NCBI GenBank assembly: GCA_030067915.1
Contig: JASGCC010000007.1
Span: forward strand, 1,413,501 to 1,477,500
Direction of reading: 5' to 3'
DNA: 64,000 bases
Source of the DNA: Hydractinia echinata
Taxonomy: Eukaryota > Cnidaria > Hydrozoa > Anthoathecata > Hydractiniidae
Every line of letters starts with the position of its first letter. The stretch's first letter is position 1. The position numbers and the translations under genes were made by a program. This document shows positions 37,801 to 43,238 of the stretch, in pieces. The notes beneath the pieces were generated by a model. The model saw only the letters and a program-made list of their open reading frames with translations. It had not been told where the DNA came from and made no database searches.

Positions 37801-40800
37801 ACATTAAAATACTTTATATCAAAATGATGCCTTTTTATTAAAAGTACTAGTGAAATGACATCATATGCGCATGCGCCTCATCACGTATTTCAAACGCCAT
37901 ACTTTAGATATCGAACCAAGCAATCATGAACATTCGAACTGTCGCTTCCTTGGGAAAAGAACAATTCTTTTTGGATAGATTTACTCAACTGGTTACACTA
38001 CCTTACAAGTAAGTGGAATAATATATTCTCAAGTACTTTATTGTAGAATCTCTTGAAAAACATGCTCAACAAAGGATGTGGACATCCTTCCCATTTTGAT
38101 ACTTTTGATTAAAAATTCAGTTACGTCAAAATGCTACTAAGCTACTAAAATCACTCGATTGTTTTGATTTATGCTATTATCTGGAGTTTCAAGTTACAAT
38201 TTTTAATTTAGGGAATCGAAGAAACAATCTCATATCTACGGCCTTACATTTGGCTCAGCTCGCGGAATATCTCTCTTCGCAAACGCAGCTGCGTTTCGTC
38301 TAGGTGGTTATTTGGTTCAAAAAGGGGAAATAGAGTTCCATAATGTCTTTAAGTAAGTAATATTATACTCACTCTCTTTAAACCAATAGGAAGATGTTAT
38401 TTGTTGTTGCTTATTGGTTTGAGCATGAGATGTAATATACAATAGAACAGCTTTCAGATTGTTTATAAAACGAAGATGTGATGCGCACTAGAATTTATTT
38501 GTGTCACATTTTCCTTGGAGCTTGTTTAGGTCATCCCAAAGTGGATATTGATGTCGTAGTTATGTTGTTCAGCTTAAAAAGTTGTTTAAGTTGTTTGGTT
38601 AATATTATACAGAAAAATTGTCGAACATTAAAAGTTGCTAATACAGGACCACTTAAATTCTGGCTAGTACCTGTTTAGTTGATTAGAATCTTTTTTACGA
38701 GCATTCTATTTGCTTAGTCACAAGGCACGTAATAGTTTTGATTCGCTTTTGTGTAATTTCACCATAATCTCTTAGAATTGTTATTGCCGCAACTTTTGGC
38801 TCGATGATTGCTGGGCAGGTGCTCTCGTTTACACCAGATTATATGTCAGCAAAAGTAGCAGCAGCCAGACTCTTCAAATTGTTTGATAGAAAGTCTCAAA
38901 TTAACGTGAATGAAGCCACTGGTAAAGAGGTATGTCGCTTAATGGACGTTGGTCAATCTTAAAAAAGTTGCTTTTTTTTCCAAATCACATTATTCTAACG
39001 AGTCTAAAAGGAGTCTTTTTTCACGTCATCTTGTTGAAACCTGAAACAGCTCGATCGCTCCCAAATGAAGTCGTATATTCTGAGTCAGCAGTATCATGTA
39101 GAAAAGCAAAGTATAAAGTATTGTTTATACGAATTAAGAGAGGGTTCAGGGAGAAAGTATTATTTTTAAATGACTCCGTTCCAAGTGCTGAATTAGGTTA
39201 ATATAAACAAAAGTCTCTAGCATTATCAGTTTTTTAACTCCATATCTGATTTCCCTTCCGTGGTATTTGGCTTAACATGATTTTAAAAGATTAATCGTTA
39301 ACCCGTGTAAATCCACGGGTTCGCCCGTCATTTATTTACCACGCGTGCGTCTTGCTACTTGCGGTACCAGTTTGCGTGACAAACAGACGTATACGGGTAT
39401 AATAATATAGACCAGTCGTTAACCCGTGGAAAAATCCACAGGGTCGTCCGTCTTTAAATTAAACGCTATTTTGTGTGTCCGTTGCACGACACTTTTCTTG
39501 CGGACAGACAGACAAAATACGGCTATTATTAGAGACTAGTCGTTAACCCGTGTAAAATCCACGGGGTCGCCCGTCTTTAAATTACACGCTATTTCGTGTG
39601 CTCGTTGCACGACGTTTTTCTCGCGGACAGACAGACACACAGACAGACGGAATACGGCTATTATTAAAGAAATAATCGTTTATTCCACAGAAAAAGATCC
39701 AGGGTGACGTTTCATTCAACGGTGTGAAGTTCAACTATCCAACACGTCCTGATGTCCCAGTATTGCAAGGCTTGACTTTAAACATATCAGCTGGTCAAAA
39801 AGTTGCATTAGTTGGGGCTTCCGGCTGTGGAAAGTCGACGTCAGTTGGATTGCTGGAAAGGTTCTATGACCCTGCTGAAGGGATGATTGTAAGTAGAAAT
39901 TCTTGAACGCTCCGATATGCTGATAAAGGCCATCGCATTAAATCAATATTTAAAACTCGTGGAAGCTGTGGTAATTTTCGTTACTTAAGAAAGGTACTAC
40001 CGTATTGGCCCTAGGTTTTGCCGGCAAAAATGTTTGTAGACCTTAATTTTTAGGTTAAGGTATTTAGTTAAGGTATATGTTGACTTTAAGTATGTGTTAA
40101 CATATCACGCGAACGAATATTTCTTGTGTTTTCGTATTGTTCAAACACGAGACATGAATAAAAACAATAAATAATAAACAGGGAAAAAACGAATTGTTAT
40201 TCAAGAAATTAAAAGTTTCCCAAATACAAGTCAAAATTTAGTCACTTTTTGTGAACTGAGTTTACAAATATCTAAAAATACATGTCAAGAAATTTTACCA
40301 ATTTTTTTTTATGTTACTGATTTTGGATCTTAATGAAATAAAAAGGTAAAATTCGTCAAAAAATTCTAATCGGTGAAGAAATAAAGACAATAAAAAAATG
40401 GTTGGTTAATAAAAAAAGTGGGAAGAAATCCACGAAATATTAATCAATGAGCTTTAGTGACTTTTTCAACTGTTTTTTAACGATAAAACATAGCAAATAT
40501 GGTTAAATTGGCTTTTTAGGACATTTTGTGAGAAAATGCCTTTTGTAGCACGCGTTTTTATAAGCAACCTAGTCAAAAGTTCTAGTATCAAAACGTTTGG
40601 TAAAGAGGCTATTACAAGTGTTTCATTCGCTTCTTAAAAGAACAATTCGGCTCCTTTTTGGGATAAAGTTATATACATTGCTGCCTTTTACTGAAAAGCG
40701 TAAGCCTCGTTTACATACTCATATTTTATTTTGGTATTTCTTCAAAATCATGTAAACAGTCCCTTATTAATAATATTACCCTGCTTACACTGTACTCTTC

Positions 40801-41929
40801 AGCAACTTGATGGTATCAGCATCAAAGATTTAAATCTCCAGCACCTTCGTTCACAAATTAGTATCGTCTCACAAGAACCTATCCTATTTGCTCGAAGTAT
40901 TCGCGATAACATTGTTTATGGATTACGAAGAGAGAAGACAGAGGTGGCTCAAAAAGAAGTCGAAGAAGCAGCCAGAGGAGCTAATATTCATAACTTCATT
41001 ACCAACTTGCCATTGGTAAATACGTTTAGTTTGTGTCGTTTTTTGTTTGTTTGTTTGTTTGTTTTGGTGGATGGTGGTATATTTTGTATGTAAAAAGATT
41101 CATGTTGAAAGTTTTAAAGGAATGAAAAACGGGTAATACGGGAGTTTGAACAAGTACCAGGTTAAAACTAGTATTGGTATTACTTACTATAATATATAGA
41201 TTAACAGGAGTGAAGATCCCACTTCAGGCCAGCAACGTAAGATGAAAAATATGTATTATGTTCTTTTAATTTTCTTGTTCTTAGGGATACGACACGATGG
41301 TGGGTGAAAAAGGAACGTTAATATCTGGTGGTCAGAAACAAAGAATTGCAATCGCTCGTGCGTTGATTCGAAATCCTAGAATTTTGTTGTTAGATGAAGC
41401 AACGTCAGCGTTGGATTCAGAAAGTGAGAAGGTGGGTTATTTTTATGTGACGTGTCTGACCGTTTCGTAAGACCCTCACCCTTTCTTAATTTCACTTTTT
41501 TTTTTATATCTTCAACCCTACTCTAATATAGGACTTCTTTTTCACCCTGAAAACATTTCTTTGGTCCCACCTTTATGAGCGCCAATTAAAGCATCAAATA
41601 AAATGAGCTTTAACTCGTGCTTCGCTAATTAATTATGGATTTTTGCCTGTGGTATAATAAGAGCTCGGCAGCAAACAATGCAGCGAATTTAGAACTTCAT
41701 CATATCATTAGAATATTTTTCAATATTTCGTTTTTAGATTGTTCAAGATGCTTTGGACAAAGCTATGGAGAATCGAACCGCCATTATTATTGCTCATCGA
41801 CTGTCTACTGTACAAAATGCAGACCAGATTGCCGTTATTCAAGGTGGCCAGGTGATTGAAATGGGAACACATCAAGAATTATTAGCGAAACGCGGTGCTT
41901 ACTACGTACTAAATACTGCTCAAAGTTGA
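1808..41929 (+). CDS. ABCB1-like: ABCB full transporter (P-glycoprotein/MDR-like), 26 coding exons
   Basis: This is an ATP-driven exporter of the plasma membrane, with xenobiotic or lipid substrates as expected for ABCB1/4/11 relatives. Coding exons: 1808-1820, 4134-4187, 7919-8132, 12849-12990, 22694-23085, 26800-27096, 28714-28830, 28918-28978, 29106-29219, 30107-30346, 30611-30814, 31363-31533, 31925-32153, 33070-33212, 33639-33812, 34107-34208, 35275-35352, 35527-35610, 36680-36883, 37908-38008, 38212-38352, 38776-38929, 39691-39888, 40803-41015, 41285-41431, 41738-41929. All junctions are AG/GT with matching phases, giving about 1392 residues. NBD1 has Walker A GESGCGKST (525-533), Q-loop Q573, LSGGQ (629-633), Walker B D653-E654 and H685. 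NBD2 has GASGCGKST (1185-1193), Q1233, ISGGQ (1293-1297), D1317-E1318 and H1349. The N-terminus is less certain: ATG 7939 would give 1363 residues. The N-terminal tail is longer than in vertebrate ABCB1. Confidence 0.92.
2141..2237. mobile_element. Short inverted-repeat element (CAACCTCGTTCCCAGGG family), copy 1
   Basis: Ends CAACCTCGTTCCCAGGG and CCCTGGGGACGAGGTTG are inverted repeats. The element is flanked by a perfect 9-bp direct repeat ATATTCACC (2132-2140 and 2238-2246). It has no coding capacity. A 9-bp duplication suggests mobilisation by a MULE-type transposase. Confidence 0.85.
2573..2645. repeat. Hairpin-forming inverted repeat
   Basis: ATGGATTTTTGCCTTTTT and AAAAAGGCAAAAATCC face each other across a short spacer, with CACCCTCTCGTCC-like outer ends. 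It is probably a diverged short element. No flanking duplication is evident. Confidence 0.55.
2937..3058. repeat. Cluster of ACGTTGTNNCAACGT palindromes
   Basis: Several imperfect palindromes such as GACGTTGTAGCAACGTC and AACGTTGTAACAACGTC lie within about 120 bp. It is probably a small inverted-repeat element. No protein is encoded. Confidence 0.5.
3476..3590 (+). repeat. Hairpin repeat unit (CCCGTGGA-type), single diverged copy
   Basis: Shows the family layout: GACTAATCGG-type start, a degraded hairpin (GGCCTGTGGATAAACCACAC), GTTCGCCAGTCC, then GCGTGACAGACAGACG and TATAATATAG. It lies in ABCB intron 1. Confidence 0.6.
3708..3874. mobile_element. Short inverted-repeat element with TCGTTTCCATTCGA ends
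   Basis: Long near-perfect terminal inverted repeats start TCGTTTCCATTCGACTGC at 3708 and end GTCGAATGGAAACGA at 3874, extending about 38 bp inward. The 167-bp body is non-coding. Confidence 0.75.
4134..4187 (+). CDS. ABCB1-like: ABCB exon 2 (proposed N-terminal exon)
   Basis: A 54-base exon preceded by a long pyrimidine tract and TTTTTTAG, and followed by GTAAGA. It reads without stops as GDLHSEDRALISFSTKIS and keeps phase 1 into exon 3. No domain is recognisable. Confidence 0.5.
5503..6007 (+). repeat. Array of four hairpin repeat units (~125 bp each)
   Basis: Four head-to-tail units, each ACTAGTCGTTAACCCGTGG then AAAAATCCACGGG (hairpin), GTCGCCCGTCC, a variable T-rich middle, CGTAACAGACAGAC and TACGGCTATTATTAAAGAG. 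The array is in ABCB intron 2. A unit starts where the previous one ends, with no spacer. Confidence 0.85.
6341..6462. mobile_element. Short inverted-repeat element (CAACCTCGTTCCCAGGG family), copy 2
   Basis: CAATCTCGTTCCCAGGGC at the left and CTGGGAACAAGATT at the right, with a long inner stem (TTTTTCGCTTTCTGGATAT and its complement). A perfect 9-bp duplication AACTATCAT occurs at 6331-6339 and 6463-6471. Confidence 0.85.
7919..8132 (+). CDS. ABCB1-like: ABCB exon 3, acidic N-terminal tail
   Basis: The acceptor AAACAG ends at 7918 and the donor is AG|GTATTG. The exon contains an in-frame ATG at 7939 (MSDVGHVNK), the conservative start. The segment is hydrophilic and Asp-rich with no membrane segment, as expected for the cytosolic tail ahead of TM1. 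Confidence 0.75.
8442..8534. mobile_element. Short inverted-repeat element (CAACCTCGTTCCCAGGG family), copy 3
   Basis: CAACCTCGTCCACAGGG at the left, CCCTGGGGACAAGATCT at the right. The flanks ATCTTACCT (8433-8441) and ATCTTAGCT (8535-8543) match at 8 of 9 bases, consistent with an aged 9-bp duplication. Solo ends of the family occur at about 7062 and 10628. Confidence 0.75.
9944..10090. repeat. Probable short element with GACATTCAATAATGACGTAAC motif
   Basis: AGGGGACATTCAATAATGACG at the left and TTGTTACGCATTATTTCGCA at the right are partly complementary around a C-rich centre (CACCCCCTCCCCTCCC). The layout resembles widely distributed short elements of invertebrates. No flanking duplication was verified. 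Confidence 0.35.
11116..11331 (+). other. Open stretch after a splice-acceptor-like site, uncertain exon
   Basis: After TCTTTAG a 71-codon open frame without an ATG start runs to TAG. It ends in a basic, coiled-coil-like segment (VNRRKQLELREMKNKTKL), with AATAAATAAATAA about 100 bp downstream. This could be a terminal exon of an unrecognised transcript. Its phase does not fit the ABCB exons, and no family is recognised. Confidence 0.2.
12849..12990 (+). CDS. ABCB1-like: ABCB exon 4, acidic then basic tail
   Basis: The phase-2 acceptor completes an Arg codon. The exon then runs through an acidic block (SEDSDEEEDEGDDVDENEE) and a Lys/Arg block (KKIKKGKRGKKRKYDK), ending VSLTQL before GTAAGT. 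The abrupt acid-to-base switch resembles a nuclear or phosphoinositide-binding tail, but its role is unknown. The end joins in frame to the FQFADRLD start of TMD1. Confidence 0.8.
13240..13604 (-). pseudogene. 3' end of a non-LTR retrotransposon (LINE relic)
   Basis: On the minus strand a 108-codon frame contains PRGRPRKTWQEVIRTDL, then QSRSDWKRVIN and THASMENGR. This is the tail commonly seen after the reverse transcriptase of RTE/CR1-type LINEs, where GRPxKTW and DRxxWRxxI motifs recur. A (ATC)n tract (about 13247-13265) and the TTTTCCATGCTAGCATGGG palindrome follow the stop, as a 3' tail would. The reverse transcriptase itself is absent. The insertion lies in ABCB intron 4. Confidence 0.65.
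14302..14430 (+). pseudogene. Possible THAP-like zinc-finger fragment
   Basis: A 42-codon frame starting MVWYKIGCKNYRAENQ and continuing LSFFKLPKNK recalls the start of THAP domains (Cys, then SFFxxPK). The frame follows TTTTAG but ends soon after. The first Cys pair and the C-terminal AVPTIF-type end are not seen. It could be a transposon-derived scrap or coincidence. Confidence 0.2.
15002..15310 (-). repeat. Ngaro split direct repeat B2 (3' terminus)
   Basis: The outermost B copy. Similarity to B1 starts at TTAAACTCACCCATC and stops after GACTAGTAAA. Host intron sequence lies to the left. Confidence 0.85.
15339..15532 (-). repeat. Ngaro split direct repeat A2
   Basis: Second copy of the A repeat, placed between the two B repeats. 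It differs from A1 by G versus T in the GCCAAGGGGGATG / GCCAATGGGGATG context. Confidence 0.9.
15533..15840 (-). repeat. Ngaro split direct repeat B1
   Basis: About 308 bp directly downstream of the recombinase frame in element orientation. It shares TTCTTCAGAAATATGTAAAA and the following 250 bp with B2, with scattered substitutions and small indels. Confidence 0.88.
15915..16666 (-). pseudogene. Ngaro tyrosine recombinase, one frameshift
   Basis: This enzyme would join the circular DNA copy to the genome. The frame from 16666 contains RLPITPDLLVQIRP and FWAICVVAFFGLFRK, typical of DIRS-group recombinases. After a one-base shift near 16115 the second frame gives YGTHSFRRGGATFALEAG, with the conserved H-x-x-R box, and a C-terminal Tyr in MFLYLHMPL. 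It stops at 15915. Confidence 0.87.
16798..18284 (-). pseudogene. Ngaro reverse transcriptase / RNase H, frameshifted
   Basis: Reverse transcriptase copies the element RNA; the following RNase H-like region degrades it. Visible motifs in order: IRLIHDCLMPPGNRVNSY and FMAKVDLRHAYCSLPV (17957-17742 frame), TRLPFGGKSAPGIF across the break near 17740, and VVYLDDFLVIGS with the YxDD catalytic box (17691 frame). Then come a thumb region, LQTDACSSAIGG with the RNase H Asp, and FYCDNTAAV. At least one frameshift (about 17742) and an upstream stop near 18076 inactivate it. Confidence 0.88.
18652..19935. mobile_element. Non-autonomous TA-flanked element nested in Ngaro gag
   Basis: Terminal inverted repeats CAGTACTGGAAAAAGGTT continue through GTTTAACAT at both ends (left 18652, right 19935), with TA on each side (18650-18651 and 19936-19937). 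CAGT ends with TA duplication point to the Tc1/mariner/pogo group. There is no transposase. The centre is a 53-bp satellite. Subterminal parts carry several TATCGAG/CTCGATA and GCGCG palindromes. Confidence 0.85.
18840..19635. repeat. 53-bp satellite, about 15 copies
   Basis: The unit is TTTCTATCGCCGCTTTTCG, then TTTATAAACTTTTAAAATG, then CGATCTTAAAAAACA. TATCGCC recurs every 53 bp from about 18848 to 19592, with one copy 2 bp longer. Variant units (TTTTTAACTTCGATC and TTAAAATTCGATC types) recur in blocks, indicating a higher-order repeat. No transcript or coding potential is evident. Confidence 0.9.
20989..21182 (-). repeat. Ngaro split direct repeat A1
   Basis: 194 bp, almost identical to 15339-15532, starting TGCTGAAAAAGGCTGAAG and ending TTTATAAGAACA on the plus strand. 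It forms the 5' end of the element in minus orientation. Host sequence begins after 21182. Confidence 0.9.
21183..22693 (+). other. ABCB intron 4, right-hand part
   Basis: AT-rich intron sequence between the Ngaro element and exon 5. I see no exon, RNA gene or inverted-repeat element. The only longer open frame (22169-22387) has no recognisable content. Confidence 0.5.
22694..23085 (+). CDS. ABCB1-like: ABCB exon 5 (TM1, ECL1, TM2)
   Basis: The largest exon. It starts FQFADRLDIILMLVGTFGAI (TM1) and then has an extracellular loop with two N-glycosylation sequons (NNT and NAT). TM2 follows, then the intracellular-loop motif ILRQNIGWFDVNEGGGLTGR typical of ABCB proteins. Confidence 0.93.
23086..24221 (+). 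other. ABCB intron 5, left-hand part
   Basis: AT-rich. Around 23580-23860 short diverged segments on the plus strand (for example REQLLYADGLVLIS-like reading near 23605) hint at a decayed reverse transcriptase box, but frames are too broken to call. Otherwise nothing recognised. Confidence 0.3.
24421..25265 (-). pseudogene. Tigger-like transposase, catalytic remainder and C-terminus
   Basis: In the same frame as the N-terminal part: TPRCFKGAKSIPCRYRAQKK, IALIIDNCPAHPEVTG (second catalytic Asp) and LPNTTSITQPMDQGVIRSLK, all hallmark Tigger/Jerky motifs, followed by an acidic tail. Stops occur near 25173 and 24700. About 200 residues between GWLGKWKKG and TPRCFKG, including the first catalytic Asp, are missing and replaced by the HIRAN segment. 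Confidence 0.85.
25277..25657 (+). CDS. HIRAN-like domain open frame inside the transposon
   Basis: A 126-codon plus-strand frame, antisense to the transposase, opens MDKYYSMDAFVMGHHVYKAI and has EELDVSIEPDNVTDKYAVAM, VVVGHLPLGRSGKFAKTIHF and MKVPCRLEFIAEE. The H-V-x-K-x-x-W, EP-N-x-x-DKYAV and VGHLP blocks fit HIRAN domains, which in HLTF/Rad5-type proteins bind 3' DNA ends. The frame also stays open upstream to 25250 without an ATG. Whether it is expressed or is a captured exon is unknown. It is intact, unlike the host transposase. Confidence 0.55.
   Translation: MDKYYSMDAFVMGHHVYKAIWTLSLDEELDVSIEPDNVTDKYAVAMYQKGKAVVVGHLPLGRSGKFAKTIHFFLKASTHNRCKAVVSAKKAVNENDNLGMKVPCRLEFIAEEKSMKILKERLPKLL
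25675..26004 (-). pseudogene. Tigger-like transposase, DNA-binding part
   Basis: The N-terminal region has a pipsqueak-type helix-turn-helix (TNKEVGLMFDIPQNTISTWK) and a CENP-B-type second helix-turn-helix (AILQWFTRMWSENVPLNG, ASDGWLGKWKKG). The family normally continues from GWLxxWKKRH into the catalytic core. Here similarity ends near 25675, where foreign sequence begins. Confidence 0.82.
26800..27096 (+). CDS. ABCB1-like: ABCB exon 6 (TM3-TM4, ICL2)
   Basis: Contains GIGDKIGATIQAFVTFLSGF, then SWKLALVVLSLTPLIM (TM3-TM4) and SSIRTVVAFGGERRELAR. These align without gaps with the GIGDKIG and IRTVIAFGGQKKE blocks of the family. The exon follows directly after the Tigger-bearing intron 5. Confidence 0.93.
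27097..28713 (+). other. ABCB intron 6
   Basis: AT-rich, with TTTCATATAACGTATTA-type short repeats near 27450-27500 and the 14-bp palindrome TGCTGACGTCAGCA at 28414-28427. No exon or RNA gene is supported. Confidence 0.45.
28714..28830 (+). CDS. ABCB1-like: ABCB exon 7 (TM5)
   Basis: Reads YDERLVLAEKAGVKKSISSG and then a hydrophobic TM5 ending ALSFW. Phase 2 on both sides. Confidence 0.92.
28918..28978 (+). CDS. ABCB1-like: ABCB exon 8 (ECL3)
   Basis: A 61-base exon, YGSTLVADGSGEFAGGDLLT, equivalent to the YGTTLV loop before TM6. The donor is ACA|GTACG. Confidence 0.9.
28986..29013. repeat. (TTTA)n microsatellite
   Basis: A run of TTTA repeats directly after exon 8, followed by TTTGTATTCATGTATGTTTG variants to about 29040. 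Confidence 0.9.
29106..29219 (+). CDS. ABCB1-like: ABCB exon 9 (TM6)
   Basis: Encodes VFFCMLIGAIQIGQASPSLE and then a helix with ATARGAAY, the family's TM6-to-NBD connector. Confidence 0.92.
30107..30346 (+). CDS. ABCB1-like: ABCB exon 10 (NBD1, A-loop and Walker A)
   Basis: Contains FFYPSRENVTVL (A-loop Tyr) and VALVGESGCGKST (Walker A), then LLQRFYDITSGS. Phase 0 at both ends. Confidence 0.95.
30611..30814 (+). CDS. ABCB1-like: ABCB exon 11 (NBD1, Q-loop)
   Basis: Encodes NVKWLRENIGIVSQEPVLFD with the Q-loop glutamine, then IAENIRMGRSDAT and the helical subdomain ending FITDLPK. Confidence 0.95.
31363..31533 (+). CDS. ABCB1-like: ABCB exon 12 (NBD1, signature and Walker B)
   Basis: Carries GAQLSGGQKQRIAIARAL and ILLLDEATSALD: signature motif, Walker B, catalytic Glu and D-loop. 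Confidence 0.96.
31925..32153 (+). CDS. ABCB1-like: ABCB exon 13 (NBD1, H-loop and linker start)
   Basis: Contains GRTTIIIAHRLSTVRNAD (switch His), GKVVETGTHEQLM, then an acidic linker start. It ends in phase 1. Confidence 0.94.
32154..33069 (+). other. ABCB intron 13
   Basis: AT-rich intron. Near-duplicate phrases ACCCTATTTGGTATG (about 32351) and its complement CATACCAAATAGGGTT (about 32917) bracket about 570 bp. They suggest a degraded inverted-repeat element ending close to the intron edges. No coding content. Confidence 0.4.
33070..33212 (+). CDS. ABCB1-like: ABCB exon 14 (linker)
   Basis: A hydrophilic linker between the two halves with RALSIRKSKVPKTKK. The RRLSI-like Ser context is compatible with the phosphorylation-rich linker of P-glycoproteins, but no site can be proved. 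Confidence 0.85.
33639..33812 (+). CDS. ABCB1-like: ABCB exon 15 (linker end, TM7)
   Basis: Lys-rich start, then SRILMYNKPEWPFMIFGLLF, the family's NKPEWP entry into TM7, then the first membrane helix of TMD2. Confidence 0.93.
34107..34208 (+). CDS. ABCB1-like: ABCB exon 16 (ECL4, TM8)
   Basis: Encodes an acidic extracellular loop (PSDELEDEAR) and TM8 (FWALIFIAMGSVNCVSQFMA). Confidence 0.9.
34215..34720. repeat. Degenerate short tandem repeat (TACCAATACCATCTCT type)
   Basis: Many irregular copies of ACCAATACCATCTCT and ACCAATATCATCTC follow exon 16. Open frames across it (YQYHLLS-type peptides) are by-products of repeat composition. Confidence 0.8.
35275..35352 (+). CDS. ABCB1-like: ABCB exon 17 (ICL3 start)
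   Basis: NFLFGKAGEALTHRLRYMAF, matching the FGKAGEILTKRLRYM block of family members. Confidence 0.92.
35527..35610 (+). CDS. ABCB1-like: ABCB exon 18 (ICL3)
   Basis: EIAYFDDPYHGTGQLTSRLA then TDATKVKG, matching WFDDPKNTTGALTTRLA. Confidence 0.92.
36353..36641 (-). mobile_element. tRNA-derived SINE
   Basis: Read on the minus strand, the head GCTGGTAACTTAGTGGTA includes an A box (complement of 36622-36635), and GGGTTCAAAC (complement of 36582-36591) is a B box 31 bp downstream. These are spaced as in a tRNA gene and serve as the internal RNA polymerase III promoter. A unique body follows, then a tail of TAATAATAATA at 36353-36366. It lies in ABCB intron 18, antisense. Confidence 0.75.
36680..36883 (+). 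CDS. ABCB1-like: ABCB exon 19 (TM9-TM10)
   Basis: Two membrane helices: ATSARLNILMQVSATGIGAI and SWELTLLVMCFMPFLVFGG. The exon lies 38 bp downstream of the SINE in intron 18. Confidence 0.92.
36884..37907 (+). other. ABCB intron 19
   Basis: AT-rich. Holds TTTTCGCGAGAA inverted repeats near 37306-37375 and a run of G at about 37455-37465. No exon found. Confidence 0.45.
37908..38008 (+). CDS. ABCB1-like: ABCB exon 20 (ICL4)
   Basis: ISNQAIMNIRTVASLGKEQF and then a helix ending LPYK. It is too short for simple open-frame detection. Phases 0 and 2 fit the neighbours. Confidence 0.9.
38212..38352 (+). CDS. ABCB1-like: ABCB exon 21 (TM11)
   Basis: ESKKQSHIYGLTFGSARGIS and FRLGGYLVQKGEIEFHNVFK, equivalent to the HIFGITFSF...FGAYLV segment. 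Confidence 0.9.
38776..38929 (+). CDS. ABCB1-like: ABCB exon 22 (TM12)
   Basis: IVIAATFGSMIAGQVLSFTP then DYMSAKVAAARLF, equivalent to FGAMAVGQVSSFAPDYAKAK. Ends in phase 0. Confidence 0.92.
39291..39670 (+). repeat. Array of three hairpin repeat units
   Basis: Three tandem units of about 125 bp, each with TCGTTAACCCGTG, ATCCACGGG, GTCGCCCGTC and ACAGACAGAC...ATACGGCTATTATTA. The array ends about 20 bp before exon 23 and so supplies sequence just upstream of its splice acceptor. Confidence 0.85.
39691..39888 (+). CDS. ABCB1-like: ABCB exon 23 (NBD2, A-loop and Walker A)
   Basis: FNYPTRPDVPVLQGLTL and VALVGASGCGKSTSVGLLER. The exon begins about 20 bp after a hairpin-repeat array. Confidence 0.95.
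39889..40802 (+). other. ABCB intron 23
   Basis: AT-rich intron with no recognised element. A block near 40360-40440 (TCCACGAAATATTAATCAATG) is not matched elsewhere in the window. Confidence 0.4.
40803..41015 (+). CDS. ABCB1-like: ABCB exon 24 (NBD2, Q-loop)
   Basis: QLDGISIKDLNLQHLRSQIS then IVSQEPILFARSIRDNIVYG, and a charged helical subdomain ending FITNLPL. Confidence 0.95.
41285..41431 (+). CDS. ABCB1-like: ABCB exon 25 (NBD2, signature and Walker B)
   Basis: GTLISGGQKQRIAIARALIR and ILLLDEATSALDSE. The first signature residue is Ile rather than the usual Leu, a conservative change. Confidence 0.95.
41738..41929 (+). CDS. ABCB1-like: ABCB exon 26 (NBD2, H-loop and stop)
   Basis: NRTAIIIAHRLSTVQNADQI, GTHQELLAKRGAYY, then NTAQS and TGA at 41927-41929. 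Confidence 0.95.
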   Translation: MVQDALDKAMENRTAIIIAHRLSTVQNADQIAVIQGGQVIEMGTHQELLAKRGAYYVLNTAQS

Positions 41930-42880
41930 TGATGTCCGCTTTAGTTTTCACCTATGTTGGTTGTTGCGAAAGATGTCATCAAAAAATATTTTGTATACTA
42001 TATTGAGCATAAACAAGGTTGATATTAGTGCAACTAAATAGAATACCGAAGCATTGGTTATATATATCAAGGATTATATTCACAACAAGCTGTGAAATTC
42101 TCCGTGCATCTTTTTGTATACGTGTGGTAGAATACCATCAACTTTTCTGTTTCCGGAATTATCACGAATTTTTCGGAGAGTTGTCACGTTGCTGTCCATC
42201 CATATGCTGTTATTACCATGAATTGGCTATTTATCTGTTCCACCAGTCACCTTATCAATTCTAGTGTTAAGTCACCGAAGTTAAATATAATTTTTTTTTT
42301 CTCTTTAACTTTACGGTCACTTCGCCCTTTTTACTTTCACTTGCGACTAAAAATACTCATAACATGACGGAATATGGACTGTATATATTAATGGAAAGGG
42401 GAAATGTGATTTACTCAACTGCTGTCATGTATTTTTCGCTTATTTGCAACAAATACAATAATGGCCCATTTTTAGGTTTTGTAATTTTATTTGGAAATAT
42501 TTTACTTGGAATGTAATACAATATGAACCTTATATAATTATTCTGTTTGCACTGACTTTTAATGCCTAAAAATGCAAAGATAAATATCATGTTCTGACAC
42601 GAGGATTATGGGTAAAGAAGTATTCTGCTTATATTGGCTTCTCAGGATTTATAAGCTGTAAATACGAATCCGCCAAGCACTATTTCAATTGGTAGGCAGG
42701 GATAACCAGGGATTAAGTCGGAGGCGAATCTTTTAAATCAAATTCTTCGAATTATTCGTCAAAGGAACTTCATCGTTGTGCTTTATACATTTAAAGAGCT
42801 CTCCACCGCTCTTTAGAAAAAAACAGAGGGGTAATAAATAAAAAAAGAGATAATAATTCTACGTCGTAATTTTTATTAGC
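41930..42880. other. ABCB 3' flank
   Basis: Probably 3' untranslated region followed by intergenic DNA. The open stretch 42019-42264 has no family resemblance and is not called as a gene. Confidence 0.4.
42833..42838 (+). terminator. Candidate poly(A) signal for ABCB
   Basis: This is the first AATAAA I see after the ABCB stop codon, about 0.9 kb downstream. It could end the 3' untranslated region, but nothing else marks a cleavage site. Confidence 0.22.
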
Positions 42881-43238
42881 AAGTCACACGTAATTAATTA
42901 ATTAATCTAGTTCAATTAATTAATGTGTTCAATTAATTAATGTGTTCAATTAATTAATGTGTTCAATTAATTAATCTGTAGTGTGATCACGGGAGTTTTC
43001 AAATAATTAATCTTCATCTCATGAATCCATGTAATGAATCAAAAAGATTCATTACATGATGTAACTAATCTGAATTTTCTATTGAATTGAATAAAGAAAT
43101 AGTTCGCTGAAGTCACACAGATTAATCATTTTCAGATTTATTATTACATGTGTAATGAATTCACCGTAATTACCCAGATTCATCAGATTTAGATTAATTA
43201 ATCAATCAGACTCATTAATTAATTCGGTCGTGTGACTT
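42881..43238. mobile_element. AATTAATT-rich inverted-repeat element
   Basis: AAGTCACACG at the left and CGTGTGACTT at the right are perfect inverted ends. Just inside, TAATTAATTAATTA blocks face each other. A 17-bp subrepeat TTCAATTAATTAATGTG is repeated about four times at 42909-42976. It is non-coding. No clear target duplication was seen. Confidence 0.65.
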
